The position numbers and the translations under genes are program-made. The notes beneath the pieces are model-generated. The model saw only the letters and a list, made by a program, of their open reading frames with translations. It did no database searches and was not told the origin of the DNA. Below, piece after piece: positions 16,706-25,186 of a stretch of 64,000 nt of DNA. Origin of the DNA: Alitiscatomonas aceti (GTDB lineage Bacteria > Bacillota > Clostridia > Lachnospirales > Lachnospiraceae); the NCBI RefSeq assembly GCF_025567195.1, contig NZ_JAOQJF010000011.1, positions 29,331 to 93,330 of the forward strand, read 5' to 3'. Positions within the stretch are counted from its first letter, which is position 1. Each line of letters begins with the position of its first letter.

Positions 16706-18475
16706 ATGGGATATTTTTCCATGCCGAAATATTTCCAGGATATGCCCGTTGTTGGTAAGCCGTTAGTGAATGCCAACGCAGAAAACGAGGCAGAGCTTAA
16801 AGAGATCGAGAAGAATATCCATGACAAGGTAGAAGAGATCCTTGCCAAGGGTATCACCACAGAGGAAAAATTAAACGAGCGCGGCCAGCTTTCCGCCATG
16901 CAGCGTATCAACGCTCTGGTAGACGAGGGAACCTTCTGCCCGTTAAACAGCCTCTTTAACCCCAACGACAACAAGATGGGTTCCACCAACATCATCAACG
17001 GCCTTGGCCGCGTAAACGGCAAATGGGTCTATGTGATCGCATCCGATAACAAGAAAATGGCTGGAACCTGGGAGCCGGGCCAGGCTGAGAACCTGATCCG
17101 CTGCTCCGACGCTGCCAAGATGATGAACCTTCCGCTGATCTACTTATTAAACTGCGCGGGCGTTGACTTCCCGTTCCAGGATCAGGTATATCCCAACCGC
17201 CGCGGCGGCGGTACTCCGTTCTTCAGAAATGCTGAGTTAAACCAGTTAGGTATTCCGGTGATCGTAGGTATCTACGGAACGAACCCGGCTGGCGGCGGAT
17301 ACCACAGCATTTCCCCGACGATCCTGATCGCCCACAGCCAGGCCAACATGGCAGTCGGCGGAGCAGGCATCCTTTCCGGTATGAATCCCAAGGGGTATAT
17401 CGATAAGGAAGCCGCTGATCAGATCGTGGCTGCCCAGATCGAGAATGCCAAGAACAAGGTTCCGGCTCCGGGCTCTGTTCCGGTCCACTATGACGAGACC
17501 GGCTTCTTCCGTGAGGTTTACGAGAACGATTACGGCGTGATCGAGGGAATCAAGAAATATATCAGCTACCTTCCGGCTTACAACTTAGAGTTCTTCCGGG
17601 TAGATGACCAGAAGGCTCCGCTGCTTCCGGCAGAGGACCTTTACAGCATCATCCCGTTAAACGGAAAGCGTCCGTATGATATTTACGACGTGATCGGCCG
17701 TCTCTTCGACGGTTCCCAGTTATACGAGTACAAGAAGGGCTATGGTCCGGAGATGGTGACCGGTCTTGCCAAGGTCAATGGTCTTTTAGTAGGCGTCATC
17801 GCCAACGTACAGGGACTTTTAATGAACTATCCGGAGTATAAGCAGAACTCCGTAGGCGTAGGCGGAAAGTTATACCGTCAGGGCCTGATCAAAATGAACG
17901 AGTTCGTGACCCTCTGTGCCCGTGACCGGATCCCGCTGATCTGGCTGCAGGATACCACAGGTATCGATGTAGGCGACGATGCAGAGAAGGCAGAGCTTCT
18001 GGGCCTTGGCCAGTCTCTGATCTACTCCATCGAGAACTCCGGTCTTCCGTCCTTAGAGGTTACGCTCCGTAAGGCCAGCGCTGCTGCCCACTATGTACTG
18101 GGCGGACCCCAGGGCAACAACACCAACGTTTACTCCATCGGTACCGCTGCCTGCGAATACTATGTAATGCCGGGCGAGACCGCTGCCAACGCAATGTACT
18201 CCAGAAAGCTTGTGAAGGCAAGCAAGGCTGGCGAGGATATGCAGCCCATCATCGACAAGATGAACGATATGATCCAGCTGTATCATGAAAAATCCCGTCC
18301 GGAATACTGTGCGAAGGTCGGCATGGTAGACGAGATCGTTGACATGACAGAGCTTCGTCCGTATATCCAGGCATTCACCGAGGCTGTTTACCAGAATCCG
18401 AAGAGCATCTGCCCGATGCACCAGATGGTAACACCCCGTGCGATCCGCGAGTGGAACGACGCGCATAAGGCCTGA
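16706..18475 (+). CDS. gcdA: Glutaconyl-CoA decarboxylase alpha subunit (carboxyltransferase)
   Basis: Soluble carboxyltransferase of 589 residues, close to the 587 of the Acidaminococcus enzyme. It transfers CO2 from glutaconyl-CoA to the biotin of GcdC, producing crotonyl-CoA. It has the paired crotonase-like halves of acyl-CoA carboxyltransferases; oxyanion-hole-type glycine loops are visible at FRNAELNQLGIPVIVGIYGT with NPAGGGYHS in the first half and at QGLLMNYPE with VLGGPQGNNTN in the second. The start MGYFSMPKYFQDMP matches the family N-terminus and follows GAGGAGG. Its place after gctAB follows the Acidaminococcus order gctA-gctB-gcdA-hgdC-hgdA-hgdB. Confidence 0.96.
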   Translation: MGYFSMPKYFQDMPVVGKPLVNANAENEAELKEIEKNIHDKVEEILAKGITTEEKLNERGQLSAMQRINALVDEGTFCPLNSLFNPNDNKMGSTNIINGLGRVNGKWVYVIASDNKKMAGTWEPGQAENLIRCSDAAKMMNLPLIYLLNCAGVDFPFQDQVYPNRRGGGTPFFRNAELNQLGIPVIVGIYGTNPAGGGYHSISPTILIAHSQANMAVGGAGILSGMNPKGYIDKEAADQIVAAQIENAKNKVPAPGSVPVHYDETGFFREVYENDYGVIEGIKKYISYLPAYNLEFFRVDDQKAPLLPAEDLYSIIPLNGKRPYDIYDVIGRLFDGSQLYEYKKGYGPEMVTGLAKVNGLLVGVIANVQGLLMNYPEYKQNSVGVGGKLYRQGLIKMNEFVTLCARDRIPLIWLQDTTGIDVGDDAEKAELLGLGQSLIYSIENSGLPSLEVTLRKASAAAHYVLGGPQGNNTNVYSIGTAACEYYVMPGETAANAMYSRKLVKASKAGEDMQPIIDKMNDMIQLYHEKSRPEYCAKVGMVDEIVDMTELRPYIQAFTEAVYQNPKSICPMHQMVTPRAIREWNDAHKA

Positions 18476-18501
18476 TCCTGACTGAAGGCGTGAATTCTGA
18501 T

Positions 18502-18526
18502 CCAGACCGGGGGCTCCCCGGTCTGG
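18502..18526 (+). terminator. Strong hairpin between gcdA and hgdC
   Basis: CCAGACCGGGG and CCCCGGTCTGG form a perfect 11-bp stem with a three-base GCT loop. No T-run follows. It may be a partial terminator or a 3' stabilising stem, separating the gcdA mRNA from the hgdC promoter downstream. Confidence 0.6.
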
Positions 18527-18559
18527 ATAATGTTGTATCAAAGGATATATGATTTTGGC

Positions 18560-18588
18560 TTGTCCTTTAGGGTGCCTTGTGCTATACT
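18560..18588 (+). promoter_or_regulatory. Internal promoter for the hgdCAB genes
   Basis: TTGTCC (18560-18565), a 17-bp spacer and TATACT (18583-18588). It gives the dehydratase genes a supply of transcript independent of gcdA, and its start point near 18595 rules out the ATG at 18577 for hgdC. Confidence 0.6.
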
Positions 18589-18642
18589 GGGACAGGAAAA
18601 AACAAAAAATTCATTGATACAGAAGAAAACCCGGAGGTTCGT

Positions 18643-19428
18643 ATGAGTGCAGTTTATACACTGGGGATCGATGTGGGTTCCACAGCGTCCAAATGTATTA
18701 TTTTAAAAGATGGCAAAGAGATCGTGGCAAAATCCCTGATCGATGTGGGGGCTGGTACCAGCGGCCCGCAGCGCGCCATCGACGCCGTGCTGGAGGCAGC
18801 CGGCATGACAAGAGACCAGATGGCCTACGTTCTGGCCACGGGCTATGGCCGCAATTCCTTAATGGGTCTTGCAGATAAGCAGATGAGTGAGCTTTCCTGC
18901 CATGCGCGGGGGGCTTCTTTCCTGTTCCCGGAGGCCCATACGGTCATCGATATCGGGGGCCAGGACGTAAAGGTTCTCCGGATCGAGAACGGGACCATGA
19001 CCAACTTCCAGATGAATGACAAGTGTGCAGCCGGAACCGGCCGTTTCTTAGATGTTATGGCCAGGGTCCTGGAGGTGCGCGTGGAGGATCTGGGAGATCT
19101 GGGTGCCCAGTCGAAGAAGCATGTGGGCATCAGCTCCACATGTACCGTATTTGCAGAGAGCGAGGTCATCAGCCAGCTCTCCATGGGTACGGATAAATGC
19201 GATATCATCAACGGCATCCATCACTCCGTGGCTGGCCGTGTGGCTGGCCTTGCCCACCGGATCGGCGTGGTAAAGGACCTTGTGATGACCGGAGGTGTAG
19301 CTCAGAACAGAGGCGTTGTATCTGCGCTGGAAGAGGAGCTGGGGTGTCCGATCCTCACTTCTCCGCTGACCCAGTATAACGGCGCTTTGGGTGCCGCCCT
19401 GTTCGCATGGCAGGCAGCGACCCGCTAA
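18643..19428 (+). CDS. hgdC: 2-Hydroxyglutaryl-CoA dehydratase activase (archerase)
   Basis: Activator of 261 residues that passes one electron, driven by ATP hydrolysis, to the dehydratase HgdAB to start ketyl-radical dehydration. It has the actin/Hsp70-type ATPase fold, with IDVGSTASKC as the phosphate-1 loop, VIDIGGQDVK as the phosphate-2 loop and VMTGGVAQNRG near the adenosine site. The homodimer bridges a single [4Fe-4S] cluster through two cysteines per subunit, here Cys128 (NDKCAAGTG) and Cys167 (SSTCTVFAE), equivalent to Cys127 and Cys166 of the Acidaminococcus protein. The ATG at 18643 follows GGAGG at 18633-18637 and gives the family length. The following intergenic space can fold (GCCAGA 19444-19449 with TCTGGC 19469-19474). 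Confidence 0.96.
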   Translation: MSAVYTLGIDVGSTASKCIILKDGKEIVAKSLIDVGAGTSGPQRAIDAVLEAAGMTRDQMAYVLATGYGRNSLMGLADKQMSELSCHARGASFLFPEAHTVIDIGGQDVKVLRIENGTMTNFQMNDKCAAGTGRFLDVMARVLEVRVEDLGDLGAQSKKHVGISSTCTVFAESEVISQLSMGTDKCDIINGIHHSVAGRVAGLAHRIGVVKDLVMTGGVAQNRGVVSALEEELGCPILTSPLTQYNGALGAALFAWQAATR

Positions 19429-19513
19429 ACGGTAAGACAACGGGCCAGAGGGACATGAGCCATGTCTGTCTGGCTGCCGTCGTTTATACATTCAATGAGG
19501 AGGATGAATAATT

Positions 19514-20959
19514 ATGGCTAAAAAGCAGGTTAGTCCCGGCGTTCTTGCCCTTCGTAAGGTTGTGGATGACGTTCACAAGGACGCGCGTGAGGCAAAAAAA
19601 AGAGGCGAGTTAGTGGGATGGTCTTCTTCCAAATTCCCGTGTGAGCTCGCAGCAGCATTTGACCTGAATGTTATGTATCCCGAGAACCAGGCCGCTGGTA
19701 TCGCAGCAAACCGCTACGGCGAGATGATGTGCCAGGCAGCCGAGGATCTGGGCTATGACAACGATATCTGTGGATACGCACGTATCAGCCTTGCTTATGC
19801 GGCTGGCGTCCGCGTTGCCCGTAAATTTGATCCGGAGACCGGTGAGTATATCATCGATCCGTCCACTGGAAAGCCCTTAAAGGATGAGAACGGCAACGTG
19901 GTCATCGACGAGGCCACTGGAAAGCCGAAAAAGGATCCGAAGACCCAGACTCCGTACCTGGAGCTTGTAAATATCCTGGAGCTTGAAAAGCTGCCGGATG
20001 GACCGGACAAGAAGCGCCGCATCGAGGCCATCTCTCCCATCCGTCAGATGCAGATCCCGCAGCCGGATTTCGTTCTCTGCTGCAACAACATCTGTAACTG
20101 TATGACAAAATGGTATGAGAACATTGCCCGTATGTGCAACGTTCCGCTGATCATGATCGACATCCCGTACAATAACACCGTAGATGTTCATGACTCCAAC
20201 GTGAAGTATGTCCGCGCCCAGTTCGATAAGGCCATCAAGCAGTTAGAAGAGCTGACAGGAAAGAAATTCGACGAGAAGAAATTTGAGAAGGCCTGTGAGA
20301 ACGCAAACCATACTGCGAAGGCATGGTTAAAGGTTTGTGACTACTTACAGTACAAACCGGCTCCATACTCTGGATTTGACCTGTTCAACCATATGGCTGA
20401 CGTTGTAACAGCCCGTGCAAGAGTTGAGGCCGCCGAGGCATTTGAGCTTTTAGCCTCCGACCTGGAAGAGACCATCAAGAAGGGCGAGACCACCACGCCG
20501 TTCCCGGAGAAATACCGTGTAATGTTCGAGGGTATCCCCTGCTGGCCCAAGCTTCCGGCACTGTTCAAACCGTTAAAGGAGCATGGCGTCAACGTAACAG
20601 CCGTTGTTTACGCTCCGGCCTTCGGTTTCGTTTACAACAATATGGACGAGATGGCACGCGCTTACTATAAGGCTCCCAACTCTGTCTGCATCGAGCAGGG
20701 CGTTGACTGGCGTGAGGGCATCTGCCGCGACAACAAGGTTGACGGCGTTCTGGTACACTACAATAGAAGCTGTAAGCCGTGGAGCGGCTATATGGCAGAG
20801 ATGCAGCGCCGCTTTACAAAGGATCTCGGCGTTCCGACTGCCGGCTTCGACGGCGACCAGGCTGACCCGCGTAACTTCAACGCCGCCCAGTACGAGACCC
20901 GCGTTCAGGGCCTTGTGGAGGCCATGGAGGCAAACATGCAGGAAAAGGAGGCTAAATAG
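19514..20959 (+). CDS. hgdA: 2-Hydroxyglutaryl-CoA dehydratase subunit A
   Basis: Alpha subunit of 481 residues, about the family length of 477. With HgdB it removes water from (R)-2-hydroxyglutaryl-CoA to give (E)-glutaconyl-CoA through a ketyl radical at a [4Fe-4S] cluster. Conserved cysteines occur in SSKFPCELAAAF, NDICGYARIS, FVLCCNNICNCMTKW and NRSCKPWSGY; some ligate the cluster. The long insertion rich in Asp, Lys and Gly (about residues 105-165) is also present in Acidaminococcus HgdA and is not an artefact. The N-terminus MAKKQVSPGVLALRK follows GAGGAGGA. hgdB begins three bases after the stop, so the two subunits are surely cotranslated. Confidence 0.96.
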   Translation: MAKKQVSPGVLALRKVVDDVHKDAREAKKRGELVGWSSSKFPCELAAAFDLNVMYPENQAAGIAANRYGEMMCQAAEDLGYDNDICGYARISLAYAAGVRVARKFDPETGEYIIDPSTGKPLKDENGNVVIDEATGKPKKDPKTQTPYLELVNILELEKLPDGPDKKRRIEAISPIRQMQIPQPDFVLCCNNICNCMTKWYENIARMCNVPLIMIDIPYNNTVDVHDSNVKYVRAQFDKAIKQLEELTGKKFDEKKFEKACENANHTAKAWLKVCDYLQYKPAPYSGFDLFNHMADVVTARARVEAAEAFELLASDLEETIKKGETTTPFPEKYRVMFEGIPCWPKLPALFKPLKEHGVNVTAVVYAPAFGFVYNNMDEMARAYYKAPNSVCIEQGVDWREGICRDNKVDGVLVHYNRSCKPWSGYMAEMQRRFTKDLGVPTAGFDGDQADPRNFNAAQYETRVQGLVEAMEANMQEKEAK

Positions 20960-20962
20960 ACC

Positions 20963-22114
20963 ATGAGTATCAACGCATTATTAGATGAATTTAAGGTAAA
21001 AGCAGCTACTCCCAAGCAGCAGCTGGCTGAATATAAGGCTCAGGGTAAAAAGGTCATCGGCGTTCTGCCGTACTATGCTCCGGAGGAGCTTGTTTACGCA
21101 GCCGGTATGGTTCCCATGGGGATCTGGGGTTCCAATAACAAGACCATCAGCCGCGCAAAAGAATACTGTGCGACCTTCTACTGCACCATCGCCCAGCTGG
21201 CGCTGGAAATGCTCTTAGACGGGACCATGGATGACCTGGACGGCATCATCACCCCCACCATCTGCGATACGCTCCGTCCCATGAGCCAGAACTTCCGTGT
21301 ATCCATGGGAGATAAGATGGCAGTTATCTTCTTAGCCCATCCCCAGAACCGCTTTGAGGATTTCGGCCTCCAGTTCTGCATCGACCAGTACAACCATGTA
21401 AAGGAAGAGCTGGAGAAGGTATGCGGCCATGAGATCACTGCCGACGCCATCAGGGATGCCATCAAGGTCTACAATAAGAGCCGTGCAGCCCGCCGCGCAT
21501 TTGTAAAGCTGGCCAACGACCATTGTGATGTGATCACACCCACCAAGCGTTCTGCAGTATTAAAGGCATTCTACTTTATGGAGAAGCCGGCATACACAGA
21601 AATGCTGGAGGAATTAAATAAAGAGCTGGAGGCTCTTCCGGTATGCGACTGGAAGGGAACCAAGGTGGTCACCTCCGGTATCATCTGCGATAATCCGAAG
21701 CTTCTGGCTGCATTTGAAGAGAACAATGTTGCCATCGCTGCCGATGACGTTGCCCATGAGAGCCGTTCCTTCAACACAGATGTTCCGGAGGATGAGGAAT
21801 GTCCGATGATGGCTCTGGCAAAACAGTTTGCCAACATCGACCATGACGTTCTTCTTTACGATCCCCAGTCTGAGAAGAACCGCCGCGGCGAGTTCGTTGC
21901 CGATCTTGTTAAGAAGAGCGGCGCTCAGGGCCTTGTACTGTTCATGCAGCAGTTCTGCGATCCGGAGGAGATGGAGTATCCGTACTTAAAGAAAGCCCTG
22001 GACGATGCAAAGATCCCGCACATCAAACTGGGCATCGACCAGCAGATGCGCGACTTCGGCCAGGCCCAGACTGCGATCCAGGCCTTTGCAGATGTGCTTG
22101 AGATGAGCAAATAA
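20963..22114 (+). CDS. hgdB: 2-Hydroxyglutaryl-CoA dehydratase subunit B
   Basis: Beta subunit of 383 residues, against about 379 in Acidaminococcus, and member of the same FldB/FldC-like dehydratase superfamily as HgdA. Conserved features are GVLPYYAPEELVYAAG near the N-terminus and the YCATFYCTIAQLALEML segment with two cysteines. Further downstream, DVAHESRSFN and MQQFCDPEEMEYPYLKK match the family; the latter cysteine is conserved. Its ribosome site AAAGGAGG lies inside the end of hgdA. It is the last gene of the cluster: a GACCGG hairpin and a strong terminator follow. Glutamate dehydrogenase and 2-hydroxyglutarate dehydrogenase, which feed the route, are not in the window. Confidence 0.96.
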   Translation: MSINALLDEFKVKAATPKQQLAEYKAQGKKVIGVLPYYAPEELVYAAGMVPMGIWGSNNKTISRAKEYCATFYCTIAQLALEMLLDGTMDDLDGIITPTICDTLRPMSQNFRVSMGDKMAVIFLAHPQNRFEDFGLQFCIDQYNHVKEELEKVCGHEITADAIRDAIKVYNKSRAARRAFVKLANDHCDVITPTKRSAVLKAFYFMEKPAYTEMLEELNKELEALPVCDWKGTKVVTSGIICDNPKLLAAFEENNVAIAADDVAHESRSFNTDVPEDEECPMMALAKQFANIDHDVLLYDPQSEKNRRGEFVADLVKKSGAQGLVLFMQQFCDPEEMEYPYLKKALDDAKIPHIKLGIDQQMRDFGQAQTAIQAFADVLEMSK

Positions 22115-22174
22115 TAAAAAATGATTTCCGGTCCGCCGACCGGTTTGTGTCGTAACGGTGCTGTAACAATATGA

Positions 22175-22222
22175 AAGGTTCCGGCAGAGATGGCAAAGGC
22201 TGTTTCTGCCGGGGCCTTTTTT
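22175..22222 (+). terminator. Rho-independent terminator of the hydroxyglutarate cluster
   Basis: AAGG-TT-CCGGCAGA (22175-22188) pairs with TCTGCCGG-GG-CCTT (22205-22218), followed by TTTT. A smaller hairpin, CCGGTC-CGCC-GACCGG at 22128-22143, lies directly after hgdB. Together they close the transcript before the MATE gene. Confidence 0.9.
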
Positions 22223-22284
22223 GCTTTACGGATCGCAGGTTTTCTGATAAGATAGTCCAAGAAGAAAGAAAAGGGGAGGAGATT

Positions 22285-23691
22285 ATGTTTCTGACAGGTA
22301 CGAAAAAGATGCTGGGAGACCGGATCTTTTTACAGAAGGCCGTACGCATCGCCCTTCCAGTGGCCATGCAGGGAATGCTGAATACGATCGTAAACCTGGT
22401 GGATACCATGATGATCGGGACGCTGGGAGAAACGACCATCGCGGCGGTGGGCCTGGCAAATAAGGTGTTTTTTGTATTTTCACTCCTTGTATTCGGGATC
22501 GTCAGCGGGAGCGGAGTCCTGGCGGCCCAGTACTGGGGCAATAATGATGTGAAAAACATAAGAAAGGTGCTGGGACTGGCACTTATGCTGGCACTGGCTG
22601 GCGCAGCGGCCTTTATGATCCCGGCCATGGTGTGCCCGGAGCTGGTGATGCGGATCTTCACGGTCAGCCCGGAGACCATACGCATCGGCAGCGCATATCT
22701 GGTGGTGGCAGCCATATCCTATCCGTTTACGGCTTTCACCAACGTTTATGTGGCCATGCTCCGGGCCGTGGGCCAGGTGAAGCTTCCAGTGTTCACAAGC
22801 TGCCTGGCGATCATCGTGAATATCGTTTTGAATTTTCTGCTGATCTTTCCGGCGCGCACCGTCACAGCCGCAGGACAGGAAATCTTCATTTACGGCGCAG
22901 GTCTCGGAGTTGTGGGTGCAGCCCTGGCAACGCTGATCGCCAGGATCGTGGAAGCGGCGGTGCTGGTCCTTGTGGTTTATATACGGAAATTCCCCATTGC
23001 CTGCCGTATCCGGGAGATGTTCGGGTATACAAAGGCGTTTATCCGCCAGTTTGTCAGCACCTGCGCCCCGGTCATTGCCAATGAGTTCATGTGGGGGCTG
23101 GGCGTGACCATGTATTCCCTGGCCTATGGACGGATGGGCGATAACGCAGTGGCGGCCGTCACCATCGCCATGACGATCCAGGATATCGTATTCGTTCTGT
23201 TCCAGGGACTGAGCGCCGCCACAGCGGTGATCCTGGGGAACGAGATGGGAGCCGGCCATCTGGAACGGGCAGAGGAGTATGCGACCAATTTCTTTCGGCT
23301 GCTGTTCCTTCTGTCGGCGGCCGGAATGGTGATCGTGCTGATGATCCGGGGACCGATCCTGTCCATTTACCAGATCTCTCCGGAGGTGAAGGAGGACGCG
23401 GCCAGATGTCTCCTTACATTCGCCCTGTTCCTGCCGGCAAAGATGTACAATCTGATCTGTATCGTAGGCGTTTTGCGGAGCGGCGGCGATACAAAGATGT
23501 GCCTGTTCCTGGATACCAGCGGCGTCTGGTGCATTGGGATCCCCCTGGCGTTTCTGGGCGGGCTTGTGTTCCATTTCCCGATCTATGTGGTCTACGGCAT
23601 GGTCATGCTGGAGGAGGTCTATAAGTCGGCGCTGGGATACTGGAGATACCGTCAGAAGAAGTGGCTGAGGAATCTGGCGGCGGAGATTTAA
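22285..23691 (+). CDS. MATE family efflux transporter
   Basis: Multidrug and toxin extrusion protein of 468 residues with twelve hydrophobic segments in two related halves. The family pattern is seen in ALPVAMQGMLNTIVNLVDTMMIGTLG at the first helix and in the matching region of the second half (CAPVIANEFMWGLGVTMYSL). MATE pumps exchange Na+ or H+ for cationic drugs or metabolites. The ATG at 22285 is chosen because GGGGAGG precedes it and the upstream in-frame codons lie in the preceding terminator. It stands alone, convergent with the IclR gene, sharing the hairpin at 23706-23752. No substrate can be inferred. It is not closely similar to the MATE gene at 62539. Confidence 0.9.
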   Translation: MFLTGTKKMLGDRIFLQKAVRIALPVAMQGMLNTIVNLVDTMMIGTLGETTIAAVGLANKVFFVFSLLVFGIVSGSGVLAAQYWGNNDVKNIRKVLGLALMLALAGAAAFMIPAMVCPELVMRIFTVSPETIRIGSAYLVVAAISYPFTAFTNVYVAMLRAVGQVKLPVFTSCLAIIVNIVLNFLLIFPARTVTAAGQEIFIYGAGLGVVGAALATLIARIVEAAVLVLVVYIRKFPIACRIREMFGYTKAFIRQFVSTCAPVIANEFMWGLGVTMYSLAYGRMGDNAVAAVTIAMTIQDIVFVLFQGLSAATAVILGNEMGAGHLERAEEYATNFFRLLFLLSAAGMVIVLMIRGPILSIYQISPEVKEDAARCLLTFALFLPAKMYNLICIVGVLRSGGDTKMCLFLDTSGVWCIGIPLAFLGGLVFHFPIYVVYGMVMLEEVYKSALGYWRYRQKKWLRNLAAEI

Positions 23692-23705
23692 ATAAGAAAA
23701 GAAAG

Positions 23706-23752
23706 AGGGAGTGTTTCCTGGGCATCAGAACCGATGACCGGAAGCGCTCCCT
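23706..23752. terminator. Bidirectional terminator between MATE and iclR-type genes
   Basis: AGGGAGTGTTTCC (23706-23718) pairs with GGAAGCGCTCCCT (23740-23752), 13 pairs with two G-U in the plus-strand RNA, and an inner GCATC/GATG stem. The minus-strand exit runs into a T-rich tract, so it is strongest for the IclR transcript. Confidence 0.75.
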
Positions 23753-23769
23753 TCTGGATTTATAAGGAC

Positions 23770-24540
23770 TCAGGCCCTGGAACTGAACAGGGGAGAGTAT
23801 CCGATGTCCCTGGAAAGATCAGCAGCAAATTTCTGCACATATTCCAGCTGGACCTTTAAAAGCTCTTCGCTGTTTAAGCGGATCGTGGGGGCGATGATGC
23901 CGATGGATCCGGCCAGCTCACCCTCTGAGTTGAAGACAGGGGCTCCGATGCCCACGGCGTCGTTGACGTATTCTCCGTAGGTGATGGCGTAACCGGACTG
24001 ACGGATCCTTTTTAATTCGTCACGGAGATCGCCGGCATCCACCCGGGGGAAGGCGTGATCGTGTTCAATGATTTTTTTCACATATTCCTCAATAAAGGAG
24101 GGAGACTGGTAGGCCAGGAGCACCTTGCGGATGGCTCCGCAGTGGAGATACATCTCATAGCCAAATTCCTCCACCACCTTTATGTGGTTGGGACCGTCCA
24201 CCTTTTCGATCACAAGACCCTTGTTGCCTACGGGGATCACCAGATAAGAATCCTCCTCGGTCCTGGCAGAAAGAGCGGACAGGAGAGGATGGGCGGCATC
24301 CTGTAAACGGATCCCGCTGGCAGCGGCTTTTCCCAGGGGGATCAGCGCAGGCCCCAGACGGTATGTATGTGACCGCTCGTCGCGGATCACATATTTTTTT
24401 TCACAGAAGGTCTGGAGGATCCGGTGCACAGTGCTGGGAGGCAGATCGATGGCCTCCGCCAGTTCCGCAATGGAATAGCTGCGGTTCCTTTCCTTCAGTA
24501 CCTCCAGGATCTCAATGGAGCGTAGAAGGCTCTGGATCAT
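23770..24540 (-). CDS. IclR family transcriptional regulator
   Basis: Regulator of 256 residues: an N-terminal winged helix (SIAELAEAIDLPPSTVHRILQ, about residues 22-45) and the C-terminal IclR effector domain that binds small acids or aromatic intermediates (residues about 75-245, with LLAYQSPSFIEEYV and GIGAPVFNSEGELAGSIGI). The start codon overlaps the stop of the small membrane gene upstream by four bases (ATGA), so the two are translationally coupled. The regulated genes are not evident; the hydroxyglutarate cluster ends only 1.7 kb away but in the other direction. IclR proteins act as repressors or activators, often at neighbouring catabolic operons. Confidence 0.9.
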   Translation of the reverse strand: MIQSLLRSIEILEVLKERNRSYSIAELAEAIDLPPSTVHRILQTFCEKKYVIRDERSHTYRLGPALIPLGKAAASGIRLQDAAHPLLSALSARTEEDSYLVIPVGNKGLVIEKVDGPNHIKVVEEFGYEMYLHCGAIRKVLLAYQSPSFIEEYVKKIIEHDHAFPRVDAGDLRDELKRIRQSGYAITYGEYVNDAVGIGAPVFNSEGELAGSIGIIAPTIRLNSEELLKVQLEYVQKFAADLSRDIGYSPLFSSRA

Positions 24541-24926
24541 TTTCCGGCACCGTCCGTATCTTCTTCCACAGTGGCTGATTCTGCCGGAACCGGAGAAGCG
24601 GCTTCCTTTACGGCCTCAGCGGGTTCTTCCTGGGGAGCAGTTTCGGGGGCCGGTTCTGCGTCTTTCGGTCCCTCAGCGTTTTTTTCTTCCCCGGCCTTGC
24701 ACTTTCCGGGTTCCAGCGTAATATACGTGCGCTCTTTGGCGGCGTCACAGGAAGAAGTTCCCTTTCCTGTTTCCCCAGAGGACGTTTCCTCGTCTTCGTA
24801 ATCATGGAAATCTTTGTCCAGCTCATCATTGAAAGATTTATACTTCAAATAATAGGAAATACCTGCGGCAGCTGCACCGATGGCAGCCCCAAGAGCGATG
24901 AGCAGACCTGTTTTTTTCTTGGACAT
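24537..24926 (-). CDS. Small membrane-anchored acidic protein
   Basis: Protein of 129 residues that I do not recognise. A short basic N-terminus (MSKKKTG) leads into one hydrophobic segment (LLIALGAAIGAAAAGISYYL), after which the rest is hydrophilic, Glu/Pro/Ala-rich and probably disordered. The N-terminal part resembles the YtxH-like envelope proteins of Firmicutes, but the similarity is only of a Gly/Ala-rich anchor. An AAAGGAG ribosome site precedes the ATG. It is the first gene of a two-gene operon with the IclR regulator. Confidence 0.65.
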   Translation of the reverse strand: MSKKKTGLLIALGAAIGAAAAGISYYLKYKSFNDELDKDFHDYEDEETSSGETGKGTSSCDAAKERTYITLEPGKCKAGEEKNAEGPKDAEPAPETAPQEEPAEAVKEAASPVPAESATVEEDTDGAGK

Positions 24927-25050
24927 AGTTCATTCTCCTTTCAACCGGCATGAACGTAAACCGATATAGATTAATAATAAGCCATATTCCAGGAAAAAGG
25001 AAGGGATATTTGTAAAGAAAATGAAAAAATCCCAAAAAAATTCCATAAAA

Positions 25051-25077
25051 TTAGCACTCGACCCTTGACAGTGCTAA
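25051..25077 (+). promoter_or_regulatory. CIRCE operator (HrcA site)
   Basis: TTAGCACTC (25051-25059), nine bases, then CAGTGCTAA (25069-25077). This matches the CIRCE inverted repeat TTAGCACTC-N9-GAGTGCTAA except for one base in the right arm. It overlaps the -35 box of groES, so HrcA would block polymerase until heat stress. Confidence 0.95.
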
Positions 25078-25093
25078 TAATGCGTGCTATAAC
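25065..25093 (+). promoter_or_regulatory. groESL promoter
   Basis: TTGACA (25065-25070) lies inside the CIRCE element; a 17-bp spacer leads to TATAAC (25088-25093), 94 bp ahead of groES. Confidence 0.9.
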
Positions 25094-25186
25094 ATTACTT
25101 GTGAAAAGGAACAGAGATTTTGAAATGTTCTGGAATTTCAACCAATAGAAAAACATAAAGACAGAAATGGCAAGGAGGAGTCAGTA

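Noticed and set aside
15595..17022. 475-codon open frame on the minus strand
   Set aside because: It runs antisense to gctA, gctB and gcdA, whose products match known enzymes residue by residue; the translation is low-complexity and has no family features.
22480..23574. 364-codon open frame on the minus strand
   Set aside because: Shadow of the MATE gene; the translation is His/Gln/Arg-rich without hydrophobic core.
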